The notes: generated by a model not told the origin, from the letters alone. A DNA stretch of 64,000 bases from Bidens hawaiensis (GCA_021521415.1 JAIQDT010004219.1:1-64000); one strand, 5' to 3'. Counted from the first letter of the stretch, positions 34,826-47,348 are shown. A program made the numbers and translations.

Positions 34826-36481
34826 ACTCAACCATTGGGACACCGGCCGATTGGTGCATGTACCCTTGTCTTTCGGCTATCAACGCTACCACATGATGCC
34901 TGATTAACCTTCCGCCACTTTTAACGTTATTTTCACGAGATTAGTAAAATAACGTCAAAATTAGTGCAATTTCACTTTAGCCCACCTGAGGGTTCACACA
35001 TATACACATTATATGCGCGCACCCAAGCAGGGCATCATATACACATTATACTTTCGAATCTGTTACTATAATTATAAAACATGTTAACCGCAGCACTTTA
35101 ATCTACTATATCAGTTTATTGTAAAACTTCACTTTATTCTATAAAAACATATTTCATTATTACATATTGTGTCAACTATCCATACCGCCCTGAGAACATA
35201 TAAAAGATGGGATCTAGAACTCACCTGGTTCTCTGACTAAGTATGTCTATGAGTGCAATGTCCTCCAAATCTGTACAAGGTTCACATGTGAAACTATTAG
35301 TATTCACTACTTGCAAGAACTCCATGTACTCGCTATTCTAAAGTAAACTCTTTCTTATTAAGCACTCACTCAACATGAAATACTCACACCAAAAGTAATT
35401 GCTTAAAGCAAGTTGCCACTTGGCTATAGTTCTCGTTTAGCACGAAGCGAATACTTAGACTCTACAACAACTATTCTTAGCGACTATTTAACTATGCGAG
35501 AACTAAGGCTCTGTGGGAACTATGCAAAGTGATTACTCTATTAAGCGAAGATTATCTATGGCTAGAACTAATTGTGATAACTTCAGGACGCGATAACTAT
35601 GGGTTTGAGAGAACTTACTAGTTCATCGAGAAACCTTAGATATGATCTTTATGAATCCATACCTCTCAAAATGTCTCATACTAAGATTCGATGACCCAAA
35701 AACCCTAACGTTGGGTTGAAGATGATGGCTATTTGTGACGTTTGAAGTTGTTTCCACAGGTGATTCTACTCCAACCTCTCACCATTGCTGATACCCTATA
35801 ATTTACAAGATGCTTTATTATAAATTTATAAACGACATCTTATAAACCCTACTAATTTCGGATCAAAGTTTATAACCCTAGTGCCCAAAAAGCCATTGAC
35901 ATGCATGTAGCAACTCATATTCACAATTTTCCTAGGAGCATATGCTTTGGTTGATATCGACCGTTCAGATCAGTAGATCAGTAAGTCATGCAATTTGTTG
36001 TCCGGCTGGACCTTACTAGCCTGATCAGTATAGCCGTATAGTGAGTCATAGTCCACTTATGCCCACCCCTGCAAGTGCCAAGTTTGCTGAGTTCGATATC
36101 TTAAATTTGAGGTTGGATAAGGGATAACTGATTATATCATTTGTGTAAATTCGTTTAAAAGCAACATATTTTTATAAAAAGAGTTGGACATAGTTGTATG
36201 CAAATATGCAATAGTCATACTTGGTTATATGGGTGTTCCGCAATATCTGGCCCAGGCCCACGATGTCTCGTATTGTTATATGGGTTTCATTAAAAAATAA
36301 GCCCTTAAGGAGCAATTCACATTTGGGCCTTGTGTCAACGAATACAATTTGGATTGGATTCTAGTTTGAGTAGTTTCTGTGACATAGCCCACATAGGCTA
36401 TAGGCACATGCCTTATGTCCTTTCCTGTTCTTTTATATTAAAAAAGTAGTTAATGATGAAATAACCATGAGTTTTATGAAT
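34826..36481. other. Gene-free stretch
   Basis: No ORF above 60 codons with coding character. The composition is closer to average (less AT-rich) at 35300-35650 but no family is recognised. Confidence 0.45.
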
Positions 36482-36858
36482 TAGGCTGAGCAAAAACGGA
36501 ACCATTAATCGAAAATAATAATTGGACAAAACCAATGGTTATAGCTAAATGAATATGATTAATTGACCGTTCGGTTCTAGTTATGGTTAATGTATCTCTG
36601 TTAACAAACTTTAACCGAAACCGAACCCAACCTTGTATATTTATGGCTTTCCAAATTTTATACCTTTACTTCGGTCTTGTATACCTACATAGTTTGGAAC
36701 ATCATAACCAAACTTAGAACCGACATATTTCAGTTTCTAAGCTTCATAATTATGCTTGGAAATTGGAATACCAATAACCAAACTTAACCAAAACCGATGC
36801 TTAACCAATCATTCGGTTATCGTTAAGCCCCATACCAAGCCGACTTTGCACACCCCTA
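36482..36858. mobile_element. Putative hAT-like miniature element
   Basis: It starts TAGGCTGAGCAAAAACGG and ends with the reverse strand TAGGGGTGTGCAAAGTCGG, so the tips are inverted. The interior repeats CCGAACC and TAACCGAA words. No 8-bp duplication is visible. Confidence 0.45.
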
Positions 36859-37024
36859 ATAGTGTGAACAATTTCTAAAATAATATTAACAATGATGATT
36901 ATACAACACGCTCAAAGACAAACTCCATAGCACGTAAATTCTATATAAACATTATGCCATGATCAAGCAACTAAACATAAAAATTGAAACGGTAGTAAAT
37001 AAAAAAATTATTAGTCCAACTCCA

Positions 37025-37330
37025 ATGTGCGAATGTGTTTGAGCTCAACTGATATCAGGAGGTGAAGTGAAGATATGGGATGGAAGCCGTAAGGATTTTA
37101 CTTCGAATTTGATCCTAATTGGACTTTTATCGCAGTGGGCCTTCATGTGACGGTTTTCTCAGGAACATGAGATAGTGGGCTCGGGCTACCCAGATGTAAA
37201 TTCACTGAAAAAATCTTTATGAGAGCCTTCAGGTGGCGGGTTTTCTCAGGAACATGAGATAGTGGGCTCTGGCTACCCAGCGCTGTTTACGGTCACGAGC
37301 TTGTAGAGTCGCCTTTTGTAATTGAGAAAT
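37025..37330 (+). repeat. SINE-like sequence with an 87-bp tandem duplication
   Basis: GAGCTCAACTGATATCAGG (about 37041) and CTTCGAATTTGATCC (about 37100) resemble the A and B boxes of a tRNA promoter at suitable spacing. Downstream, TTTTCTCAGGAACATGAGAT followed by AGTGGGCTC and GGCTACCCAG occurs at 37154 and again at 37241. A tRNA-derived SINE with a partly duplicated body is the simplest reading. Confidence 0.5.
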
Positions 37331-38585
37331 TGGGTTACTCTTGTATCCGGGCTTATTTGTTGTTAGTTCAAAAAAGAAAAACCTACAAGTCTACAACTAT
37401 TGAAATTTCGGCCAGCGGTAAATGCAAACTCGTTCAACGTGTTTTATTTACATATTTAATTGTTCATTTTTCACCAAAGTCAATAATATCTTCCTTTTTT
37501 GTTTTCCTCTTCATTTAGTCGTTTACTTTACTTGTGCTAACTAACTATTGACGTAAAAATGTATCATACTAAAAAGTTTAATAAGGAGAAATAACTGATA
37601 TGCCTATAAATAAACTAGCAATAAAATTCAAAAACATGGCCCAATCAATGATATTTAATATGAAAAATAGTAATATTTTGCATCATATCAAATACTAAAA
37701 TAAAAAAGCACATGGTTTAAATAGTAGAAACGTTTTTGGATTTTAATACTTATTTACAAATAATTAACTGACTACACTAATAACTGTCAAGTTTTAGTAA
37801 AACCTTTATCCATAGCTGATTTTAAGTTAATTCTAACCCAAAAAAATGCGAAAAAAAGGGAAAGAAATATGCCCGTATGAGTGCCCGTATCGTATTTTTA
37901 CTGCGAGGAAACGTATCTTTACCCGTATTGATAGCATGTTTTAAGTTATTAGGTGAGTCGTACTTAGTGTCGAGTAATTTTTTTTTGGCGTTGTAAGTTT
38001 TATGAGTGCATGTATCGTATCTTTACTGCAAGGAAACGAACCAATTATGACCGAAGAACATCAGCTCGGTATGGTTTCTCACGGATGCGTTTAATTTTTT
38101 TCTCAACAAGCCAATATTTTGTTGAAAACATAATCGTTTTCAAAATAGATTTTTTTTTTCTTTTTGGCAACATAAGCTATATGAGTGTCGATGCCATGAA
38201 TAACTGAGTCAATTCCGACCATACAACATCAGTACCGGTATCGAAATTATAGAAAGAAATTTGCTTTTATGGTTTCGTTCGTTATAAAACACGTATTCAT
38301 ATCTTTTTAGACATATCATGGCTTTATTTTTTGAGTTTTCTCATTTAGCTACCATAGAGAATATTGGTATCGTAACAACCGAATCGATACCGACTGAATT
38401 TCGGCTGCATTACATGGATGAATTCCGCTATGATGTAAAGGATATACATGTATCAAGGGGGTGTTTGAGATTCCTTTTTTTACCTTCTTATAACTTATTT
38501 TTGGGATAAGCTAGTTATAATACTGTAACTTATCAATCTATTTCCTCACATATAAAACATTCCTAAAAACCCCCCCTCCCCTTAA

Positions 38586-38621
<36 letters not shown>

Positions 38622-38817
38622 TATCTACCCATTCTAATAAAAAAAATAGCTTGTACACATGTTAATTGAAGATTCGTTCCTTATCTAAATTTATGCTCAA
38701 ACTATTATTTTATTTTTAATGAAAACATATTTATGTCAGTGTGATCAAAACATATCAATCCATCATTTAATCAAATAACTAATTAACTAAATTACAGAGA
38801 TTAAAAATATACATGTA
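37331..38817. other. Gene-free stretch with worn repeat fragments
   Basis: Positions 37870-38240 hold short direct repeats (GTATCGTATTTTTACTGCGAGGAAACG, GTATCGTATCTTTACTGCAAGGAAACG at about 37890 and 38010) mixed with CCGGTATCG words. This is likely a worn transposon. No gene. Confidence 0.4.
38588..38618. repeat. (TG)n microsatellite
   Basis: About 15 perfect TG repeats following a C-rich stretch. Confidence 0.95.
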
Positions 38818-39316
38818 CTAGGTTTTGTCCCCCGTATTACAGGGGTTGTTTTAAATTTTTTATTTTTTAATATTTACTTTTTGAATTTTAATTTTCTTTA
38901 TTGTAAAAAAGGTAATAATATACTTAGGTTTTGATGATAAAAGAGTTTCACAAATAAATGAGATGCTATAACACAGTTTAAAAGTTATTTGGGTTTGGTG
39001 AGACACAAGACTCGCTTATTTTTTTTACTATAAAACTCTTTCTTAATGATAAATAATATCTTTAAAAAAACATAAATTAATATTTAGTATATCCCTATTT
39101 TATAGGATTTTCACATCAAATATTTGGTGAGATTAATTTTTAATTTAATTAGATGTTATAACCCGTTAAAAAGCTATCTAGGTTTGGTGAGACCCATACC
39201 CATGAATTCGGGTGAAATACATGAGAAGACTCCATTTAAAAATAATGCAATCTGGTAGCTTGAGATAATTTAGGAAGCAACCAGAAAGCTTTTAAAGGTT
39301 TCGTTTATATATATTA
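38818..39316 (-). mobile_element. Helitron-like element, one-unit copy
   Basis: The left boundary CTAG at 38818-38821 is followed by a hairpin-forming CCCCGTATTACAGGGG (plus-strand view), the same 3' end as at 5369. It has one repeat unit (AAAAGTTATTTGGGTTTGGTGAG, AGTATATCCCTATTTTATAGG) and ends near TTTCGTTTATATATATTA. It abuts the next copy directly. Confidence 0.62.
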
Positions 39317-40281
39317 CTTGATTTTATCTCCCGTATTACGGGGTTGTTTTACATTATTCGTTTTTAATATTTATATGTGTATATTTGGATTTTAATTTTA
39401 TTTATTGTAAGAAAGTTAATAATTAATATACTTGAGGTTTGATGATAAAATTGTTTCACAAATAAAAGATATGTTATAATCCGGTTTAAAAGTTATTTGG
39501 GTTTGGTGATACCCATTACCCGTTTATTTTCTTTATTATAAAATTGTTTCTTAATTATAAATAATATCATTTTTTTAGATAAAATAGGATATTAATTTTT
39601 AGTATATCCCTATTTTATAGGATTTTCATATCAAATATTTCATGAGATTAATTTTTAATATAATGAGATGTTATAACCCATTTAAGAGCTATCTGGGTTT
39701 AGTGAGACCTTTACCAGTGAATTCGAGTAAAATGCGTAAGAAACCTTAATTTACAAATAAAGCAATCTGATGGCTTGAGAGAATGATTGTTTTACATTTT
39801 TCGTTTTTTAATATTTATTTTTTGAATTTTAATTTCTTTATTGTAAGAAAGTTAATGATATACTTAGAGTTTGAAGATAAAAGGGTTTCATAAATAAATG
39901 ATATGTTATAACCCGTTTAAAAGCTATCTGTATTTGGTGAACCTGACCCGCTTATGTTTTTTACTATAAAATTGTTTATTAATTATAAATAATATCTTTT
40001 TCTTTTTAAATTGGATATTTTATTTTAGTATATCCCTATTTTATATAATTTTCATATCAAATAATTGGTAAGATTAAATTTAATTTAATGAGATGTTATA
40101 ACTTGTTTAAGAGCTATATGATTTTGGTAAGACACACCCATGAATTTGGGTTAAATCAATGAGAGACTTCCATTTAAAAATCAAGCAATCTGGTAGCTTC
40201 CATAAAAGGAGGGAACGACCACATCGTGACACGCAAGATTTTAGGGGTTTCGTTTATATATATATATTATAGATAGATAGA
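39317..40281 (-). mobile_element. Helitron-like element, two-unit copy without the Tourist insertion
   Basis: It begins at CTTG (a changed CTAG) with the hairpin CTCCCGTATTACGGGG. Two units of about 450 bp follow, colinear with 5369-6750. It ends in GGGGTTTCGTTTATATATATATATTATAGATAGATAG. At about 39860-39875 the sequence is continuous where the other copy carries a 431-bp Tourist element. Non-coding. Confidence 0.65.
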
Positions 40282-43200
40282 TTTATATTTAATGTAATCA
40301 AAATATTTATATTTTTTATGAAATCAGATATACTATATTTTTTTATTAAATCAATTATATGCACTTTTGAGTGTAGAAGATGAATGTGTGAAGTTCAATA
40401 AACGATATTTATAGTTCTAAGATGATAAAGGAAAGAAGAAACTATGAATGAATAACAATTTTATTCTCATATATTTAATCAATTTTCATTGAGTTTTCAT
40501 CTATTTTTCAAAATTGTAATTTATTCATGGTAATTTTATGTATGATGTTTTTTTATATACCATTCATAATGAAACATCTTATCATCTTTTGTTAGAATAA
40601 ACTATTCCATTAAAAAATATAATTCTGACTAATAAAATCATTAGGTGCATTTTTTTGTGATTATGAAGAAATTGCGTGAGAATACACAACGTATTCGTAT
40701 GAATATTCCATTAGAAAATATAATATAAAGTTAATAAACTATTTAATATGATAAAATATATTTTTTTTTTAAATTTAATCATTTAATTTCCATAGCTTAA
40801 TTGCATTTAGTTGAAGTATCTCGTGCATTACACGAATTATAAAGCTACCAAGCATAATAAAACAATATGTAATGAGGGGTGTGCCGTGTGGGTGTTAACA
40901 ATCTATCATAGGAGGGTACTAACGAATCCAGATTATTTATCAAATCTTTACTATTATTATTTAAAGTCACATAGTTCAGCCATGCTCAAAAGACACTATA
41001 TATTATTTAATACAAAGATATCGCTATTGTATTAAACTATCCTTTATACAAATAAAATTAGTTTCTTATTTAAACTTCCAATTGCTTATTTCATTTGCAA
41101 TTTGAAGTTGGCGGCAAAGGATAAACAAATTGAAAAGTCAAGAAAATGAAATGGTATAAGGGACTGACATAAAAGTCAACATCCGTGGTCGATTACACTA
41201 AGGTGTAGGTTTGCGTATGACATCATTTGCGACATCACCAAACCAAGAGTTTCTTGTGTGGCCAAGGCATGCGATCAATAGTGAAACTTTTACTTCATAT
41301 TCATACTTCTTTGATCATTTTTTCAAACGGTATAATAGTTGCGTTACATGAAAGTAAATTTATACTCTGGATCATGATGAGTGGTGTGAGATCTCTCGTA
41401 CCAAAAACACTGAAATTAGCAGTGACGGCATAATAGAAGTCGTTAGTTGTCTCGAAGGCGAATGGATGGCCATTCTTCCCGCTCCAATGGTCTCCTCTAA
41501 TGGTCGTGAGTTATCAGCAAGTGTTTGCGGCGGGATAGAGTGTCAACATATTTTTCACTACGTAGCTTAGTACAGCTCTTTGAAATGATTTATTAACCTT
41601 CTGAATATCTTGATTTGCAAGTACAATTTCAATTGATCATTTCCCTTCTCTTTTGATTTGACCCCACTGTTCTTTTTCTTTATAGATACACATTCGGGTT
41701 TTATGACATGCAACATGGCAAAATCGTATATGAAAACATGTGGGCTTACCGTGGCTATACACGGTTATACACCTTGAGGGGGATGCGATTGAATGGCATC
41801 AATCGTATATGAAAACATGTGGACTTACCGTGGCTAAACTACCATGGGAAGACTATGTATTGGTTATTTCGGCTCATTTCTCTAATGCCATGTAATGATA
41901 AATGATTATGTTTAGTTGGGAATATAAGTGAATCTTGATCTGTCAATTTTATTAAGTATTAATAAAAAACAAAGGAAAAGGTAAGACCATATGTAGTGGT
42001 AACTTTCTACATAGGGGCGTTGTGCGACACATGACGTCCTAGTCAATAACAGAGAGTTTTGCAAAAATTAATGGAGTTAACATCTCATAACCCTTTTAAT
42101 CATTACACAATAATTATCTTTTTAATTTTTTAATATAAATTAAAAGGCAAAACTATTTGATTGGACAACCTCCCCACTACCATTGCGTACACAACTTTCC
42201 AACCAAAAACTAAGCATATAACAAACAAGGGGCGGTGTAGGGGGCGTTTTGAAAATACTCAAATAGTTTTAAAGTCCAGAACACTTCAGTATGCATGATC
42301 TAATTAAGGAGAGAAAGTGATTAGCAAAAGACAAATAGAAGACCAATAAAGAAAGGTGCCGTGTCAAAGTTGTGATGGAAAGTGCCGTACCGTATTATTA
42401 TCTCTTTCTTAATATACTTCCTTGCTAACCTTTTCAAATTCAGTGGACAGTGGGTTCCAGTGTTCCATGACTTTGATTCATATTTCTAAACAAATTCTCA
42501 TTTAATAAAAACATAACCCTTTACATGAACTATAGGGATCGTTTTGAAAAACTTATTAATTAAAATAGATCTACTGATCATTTTATCCAGCTTAGCTTTA
42601 ATAGCATATCATTAAAAATTCAGTCGGTAGAACCGAAATAAAAGCAACCCTTGTTTTTGAACTGCAAAATATGTGGTTAATAGTTAATAGTAGCTTTGTT
42701 TGATTATTTTAAAAGGTGAAGAGAAAAGGTCAAGAAAGTAGGCCGTTTGATTTAACTTTGAGATGGATGGTCCGACAAATCGACAAACACCATAAGATTC
42801 TAAAACTCAGAAAGGTCCAACTTGGTCTCTTCTACTTTGGCCTTTATCTCTCTACACACGTGTGTCCGGGATCATTGAATTTAGACGTAACCCATGCATT
42901 CTCAATATTAATTGGGTTCATTTTCATATTGTTTTCGATATTATGACTCCCATGTTACCTGTTTTTATGTATAATTACATATCATTAATTTTATCACCAA
43001 ACAATCTCAACTCTAAAATTGTTGTATAATTTGCGTATCCGGATGATTAATTCAATCAATGATGCAAACCTGTAATCTTGATTTCAATTTTTGGTTTCTT
43101 GAACAATTTCTTGGATTAATCTCTGAATCGTGAATCACTTTCAAATAAACCTATTTGCGGGTTACACGCAATGATTTATCGGATAAGACAGAGATTTTTC

Positions 43201-44093
43201 TGTAAATGGAGTTGGATTTTGATAATTCTGTGAATGTGATGAAGAACAAGAGAAGAAGTAATCGTCCTCTCTGTTCCATATATTCGATACAGTTATAATA
43301 ATCATTCAGGGAATGAAAAAATATGGTTTAATATAATCCAAATCTATTTCCCTTATGAGCCCAAATAAATAAATAAAAGCCCATTTGACATTACACTTAA
43401 GCCCAAGTATAAAACCAAATAACAAAACTCAAATAATATTATTGTTAAACAAGCCCGCACTCCTGCGTCACATAACTCGTTTAATCTCATAACGTTATTT
43501 CCTCCATCGACAACTTAATCCAATAACACTAAAATATCCAATAAAAATCACCTACTTGGTTATATATATATATATATTTGATCGGTTTCGAACCGAATAA
43601 TAAACACCCCTAAGTGCTTTTACATAAATTTGTGTACCTTTTGGAAGAGAACTCTCATTGGACCCCGGTCGGTTTTGAAGATGAGAGATTTCAGAACTAA
43701 TACTCTCTAGGACAAACATGGTATATCATCAAACTCAAATGTCTTGATATGTTTGATTAGTCCAAGAGGCAACTTAATGAGCTTGATTTTCCTTGCACAT
43801 GATAGTAAGACTACTTAACATAGCGTCGCAGTCATACTTCGTGGCCCCGTGTAATGCCTCCATTGTCAAGAGCTAGAAAATCATTCCTGCTTGTGATAAG
43901 AGTCGCTGGTTTCTTCCTGAATAGAACTTATTAGGAGAAAGACAACATCTCTTGACCAGTGTGCGTTTGATGTACGTGAAACAAATCTAGGCACATCGAT
44001 GTTACAATCCTGGGGCCCACCCTGATGAGTTTCAGAACATCTAGTAATCCCAAACGTTAAGCAACAACAATCGTGATACATTATTATATATAT
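40282..44093. other. Gene-free stretch
   Basis: I recognise no gene. Positions 41730-41760 and 41800-41835 share ATCGTATATGAAAACATGTGG(G/A)CTTACCGTGGCTA, a short duplication. Positions 41220-41880 have patches that might be a worn gene, but no family could be matched. GGGGCGGTGTAGGGGGCG at about 42229 may mark a worn Harbinger end. Confidence 0.4.
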
Positions 44094-44744
44094 GGGACTA
44101 CTTTATAGAATAGTAACCAAGTTTTTCAAGTTTCTTTTAATTAAGTCACTCATATTTTATTTTGTCTCAATTAGGTCAATCAATTTTTAATTTTGTCTCA
44201 ATCAGGTCACTCAACTTTTAATAAATGTTCATATACTATTTTTTTACCTTCATATTATATGTTAATAAATAACTAAAACGTTATTAAAACCAACATTTTT
44301 TTTATTTTTTATTAGTAAATATATCACTTACGATAATATAGTAGTTGTTCCTCTCATATTAAAAACCAAGTTTTTCAAGTTTCTTTTAATTAAGTCACTC
44401 ATATTTTATTTTGTCTCAATTAGGTCAATCAATTTTTAATTTTGTCTCAATCAGGTCACTCAACTTTTAATAAATGTTCATATACTATTTTTTTACCTTC
44501 ATATTATATGTTAATAAATAACTAAAACGTTATTAAAACCAACATTTTTTTTATTTTTTATTAGTAAATATATCACTTACGATAATATAGTAGTTGTTCC
44601 TCTCATATTAAAACACAGATTGAAAGTTCAGTGACCTGATTGAGACAAACTTAAAGTTAAGTGACCTAATTGAGACAAAACAAAATATGAGTGACTTAAT
44701 TGAAATAAACTTGAAACTTTGTTACTATTTTATAGTGTTTTCCC
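44094..44744. mobile_element. Mutator-like miniature with a perfect 249-bp internal tandem duplication
   Basis: The ends are inverted over roughly 115 bp. The left tip is GGGACTACTTTATAGAATAGTAACC and the right tip on the reverse strand is GGGAAAACACTATAAAATAGTAAC. Both arms contain AATTAAGTCACTCATATTTT and TTTTGTCTCAATTAGGTCA. TATATA flanks both sides. Positions 44115-44363 and 44364-44612 are identical by eye over 249 bases. The duplicated block covers most of the left arm plus the spacer. Non-coding. Confidence 0.78.
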
Positions 44745-45254
44745 TATATAGTAATATCCCAAACATACAAAAGGTTTCTTTATTTTCTTTTTGTCTTTGT
44801 TGTATTAATTATATAATAATTATAATACCGTTTTTCAGATGACATTTAATATACTTCTGTTAACCACATACATGATATGCATAGAATACTAAGATTTAAA
44901 CCCTCAACCCTGTAGTTACCTCATTTAACTTATAAGAAAAAGTCATAAGTTATCAACATTTCCTCTCACATAATAATGAAACCCAAACATTTTTTTTAAC
45001 TTGTCATAAGTTATAAGAAGGTAAAAACAAGGAATCCCAAACACCCTCTAAAGCTTATCATCCAGCAGATGTCCCTTGAGAATTATTTATCATACATATA
45101 ACATAAAAGGAAACTTAGTTCCTGGCTGTTCATGTTATCACCTATATCCCTTTAAATTATTATACAGATCGTCAAGTTGACACATTTATTTATTTATTTG
45201 AAAGAAAACTTTTAGTAGTTCCTAGGACTTCAACCTAGGGACCTTTAATTGTTT
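44745..45254. other. Gene-free spacer
   Basis: AT-rich. A CTAGGACTTCAACCTAGGGACC word near 45221 is a short palindrome. No gene. Confidence 0.45.
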
Positions 45255-45257
45255 TAA

Positions 45258-45922
45258 GGCTGAGGGGTGTGGGGCTTCAACGGGGGCGCTAGAGCCCCTC
45301 CGCTCACGCCTCCAGGCGCTAACACCACACCACCGGGGCGCAACCCGGGCGCTAACGGAGCGCTAGCACGAAAAATGATGCAGACGTGATGGGGTTAGCG
45401 GCAGAAGAGAGAGGTTGAGGGCGTAGGGGAGTGTGCAAGTGGCCGTTGGACATATACAAAGAGCCGTTGGGCTCTTATTTAATTAAAAAAAAAACGTTTT
45501 TTCATCTATAAAATACCCCATTTCACCCATATCAATCACCACAACTTCAAAATAAAACCCAAAATCAACCCATCTTCCCAACATTTTTTTAAAAAAATGG
45601 CTGGAAATTGGTACCCCAACATTGATTCAGATTATATTGACGACGATTTATGGTCGTCACCGCACCAACCGATGTTTTATTAATGTGTGTTTTTTTTAAT
45701 AATTTATGAGTTTTTTTAATAATACGTTGTTTGAATATATTTATAAAAAAATAAAAAAAAATTCGTTGGAGCCCCTGCTGGAGCCCCTCCGCACCAGGGC
45801 CAGTGGCTCCAACGGGGGCTCCAACACCCCCTTATCCAGTTTCTCTCTCTGCCACACGTCATAATATTATTGGCTGGAGCCCCCACTAAAGCCCCCATTA
45901 GAGCCCCCCACACCCCTCAGCC
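45258..45922 (+). mobile_element. PIF/Harbinger non-autonomous element, 665 bp
   Basis: Perfect 17-bp inverted ends GGCTGAGGGGTGTGGGG are flanked by TAA on both sides (45255-45257 and 45923-45925). The subterminal regions are GC-rich (GGGGGCGCTAGAGCCCC). The middle holds a TATA-like CTATAAAATACCCC (about 45507) and a short ORF at 45597. It looks like an internally deleted Harbinger that kept its promoter and the first codons of a gene. Confidence 0.85.
45597..45683 (+). pseudogene. Short 28-codon ORF, possible N-terminal remnant of a Harbinger gene
   Basis: The ORF starts MAGNWYPNIDSDYID, continues with DDLWSSPHQP and ends at TAA. It lies about 90 bases after a TATA-like box inside the Harbinger element. 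The acidic, aromatic start resembles the beginnings of plant Harbinger proteins, but this is a guess. It may simply be a leftover. Confidence 0.4.
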
Positions 45923-45925
45923 TAA

Positions 45926-46280
45926 GAGACCCCCACCAATCTTAGGACTAACCATAACATGACCCATTTAATTTATAGTGCGTAAGAGACACGTTTAATT
46001 GGGTTAAACAAATTGATCCTAATAATTTCAAACATACCCAAACACTTCCGGTTTAAGTAAACACATCAACCTTAACGTGACCTATTTATTAAACAATAAG
46101 ATATAACAGCCGAAAGCTTGATTAAATCTTTTTTAGATGTTTCGGTCTTCGGTGGAATTTACCATTAGTGTTTGTAAGTATGAACACTAAGCATATAAAT
46201 AATTTGGAATTTTGGATTTTAAGACCCCAAGTTTCCATTAAGACTGCAAAGTCATGGTATGTTTTCAATAGCATGTGTTC
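45926..46280. other. Gene-free spacer before the retrotransposon
   Basis: AT-rich DNA. The five bases TGTTC abut the retrotransposon at 46276-46280. Confidence 0.45.
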
Positions 46281-46554
46281 TGAAGAAACGTGGATCGACC
46301 TACTAGTAGACGATCAACTTTCCTCGGGTATGAGTGTACTATATCACCGATGGTTTTCCGGAGTATGCATTCTTCCACCTACAAAACGAGCAGCACCGTG
46401 AACTTACCCCTCAGAAAGGGACAGAGTGGTCCTCTTTGGGGTAACCCTCCGGTGTGAGAATAAGATATTGTAGGAGAAGATAATAATAATCTGAAAGTGA
46501 GTAAGGATTTAGAATGTATTTTCTTGCTTACCTCCCCTTGTGGAGGTGGTGTGG

Positions 46555-46562
46555 TATTTATA
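46555..46562 (-). promoter_or_regulatory. LTR TATA box (3' LTR copy)
   Basis: TATAAATA on the minus strand, preceded by AACCCTAATAC. The same word occurs in the 5' LTR at 58078-58085. Transcription would start about 30 bases lower and give the R-U5 part. Confidence 0.7.
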
Positions 46563-46929
46563 GTATTAGGGTTTCCAATGATTGGGCTCAGACCCAATTA
46601 GGGCCTTTTTGGCCTCTTCATATTGCTTCGCGCCACGTGTCCTTAGGACACGTGCTTTTTCGTTGATTATTCTCTGACCAAGGTATTTCACCTGACCCAT
46701 GTGCAATCACGTGGTAGCACATGGGTTTTGCTGAGTTGTCCACCCTTCATTGGCACCTGTCAACCTCAGCATATTCTTTATTCCTTAAAGGATACCTTCT
46801 GGAAGGTTGTCTGATGAGCACAATCATGGTTGTCATTATCCTGATTTGGATAAGGACGTGGTTGATTATGTGCATGTGTGATATGCGCCTATCCTGGGGA
46901 TGCGCGAGGTCTTCTCTTTATTCTCACGC

Positions 46930-47255
46930 GCAGATGTGATATGCGCAAGCATATGTAATATGCGTGAGCATATGTGAGATGCGCCACGCGCAGATGCGCC
47001 ACGCGCAGATGTGATATGCGTGAGCATATATGATGCGTGAGCATATGTGAGATGCGCCACGCGCAGATGTGATATGCGTGAGCATATATGATGCGTGAGC
47101 ATATGTGATACGCGCCACACGCAGATGCGCCACGCGCAGATGTGATATGCGTGAGCATATATGATGCGTGAGCATATGTGATACACGTGAGCATATGTGA
47201 TGCGTGAACATATGTGATATGCGTGAGCATATGTGATATGCGCCACGCGCATAGG
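46930..47255. repeat. U3 minisatellite array in the 3' LTR
   Basis: Short units alternate: GTGATATGCGTGAGCATAT, GATGCGTGAGCATATGTGA and GATGCGCCACGCGCA. The array is about 325 bp here, against about 175 bp in the other LTR. It lies upstream of the TATA box in element orientation. The long His/Ala/Tyr ORFs across it are artefacts of the repeat. Confidence 0.88.
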
Positions 47256-47348
47256 TTTTGGCTTTGTGTCTTCATGACATCCTGATTTCAAGCCTCTTGT
47301 CTATATCTTGTGGGTTGACCCGCCCCGCTCGATGTTAAGGCGGGTGCA

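Larger units (their letters stand above)
46281..47348 (-). repeat. 3' LTR of the retrotransposon (1068 bp)
   Basis: The plus-strand text begins TGAAGAAACGTGG. The proposed inner end is GGCGGGTGCA, just before a pyrimidine-rich stretch. The U3 part (right side in these coordinates) contains a minisatellite at 46930-47255. The promoter TATA box lies at 46555-46562 on the minus strand. The inner boundary is inferred from the polypurine tract, because the other LTR is truncated there. Confidence 0.8.

Noticed and set aside
41223..41880. Possible worn gene
   Set aside because: No frame shows a recognisable family. The short repeats could equally be a transposon remnant.
46931..47260. CRISPR-like array
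   Set aside because: Units are contiguous with no unique spacers, and the context is a plant LTR.
46866..47291. Minus-strand ORFs rich in His, Ala, Tyr and Ile (three overlapping frames)
   Set aside because: All three frames are open because the minisatellite lacks stops. They have no domain and are absent in related form outside the array.
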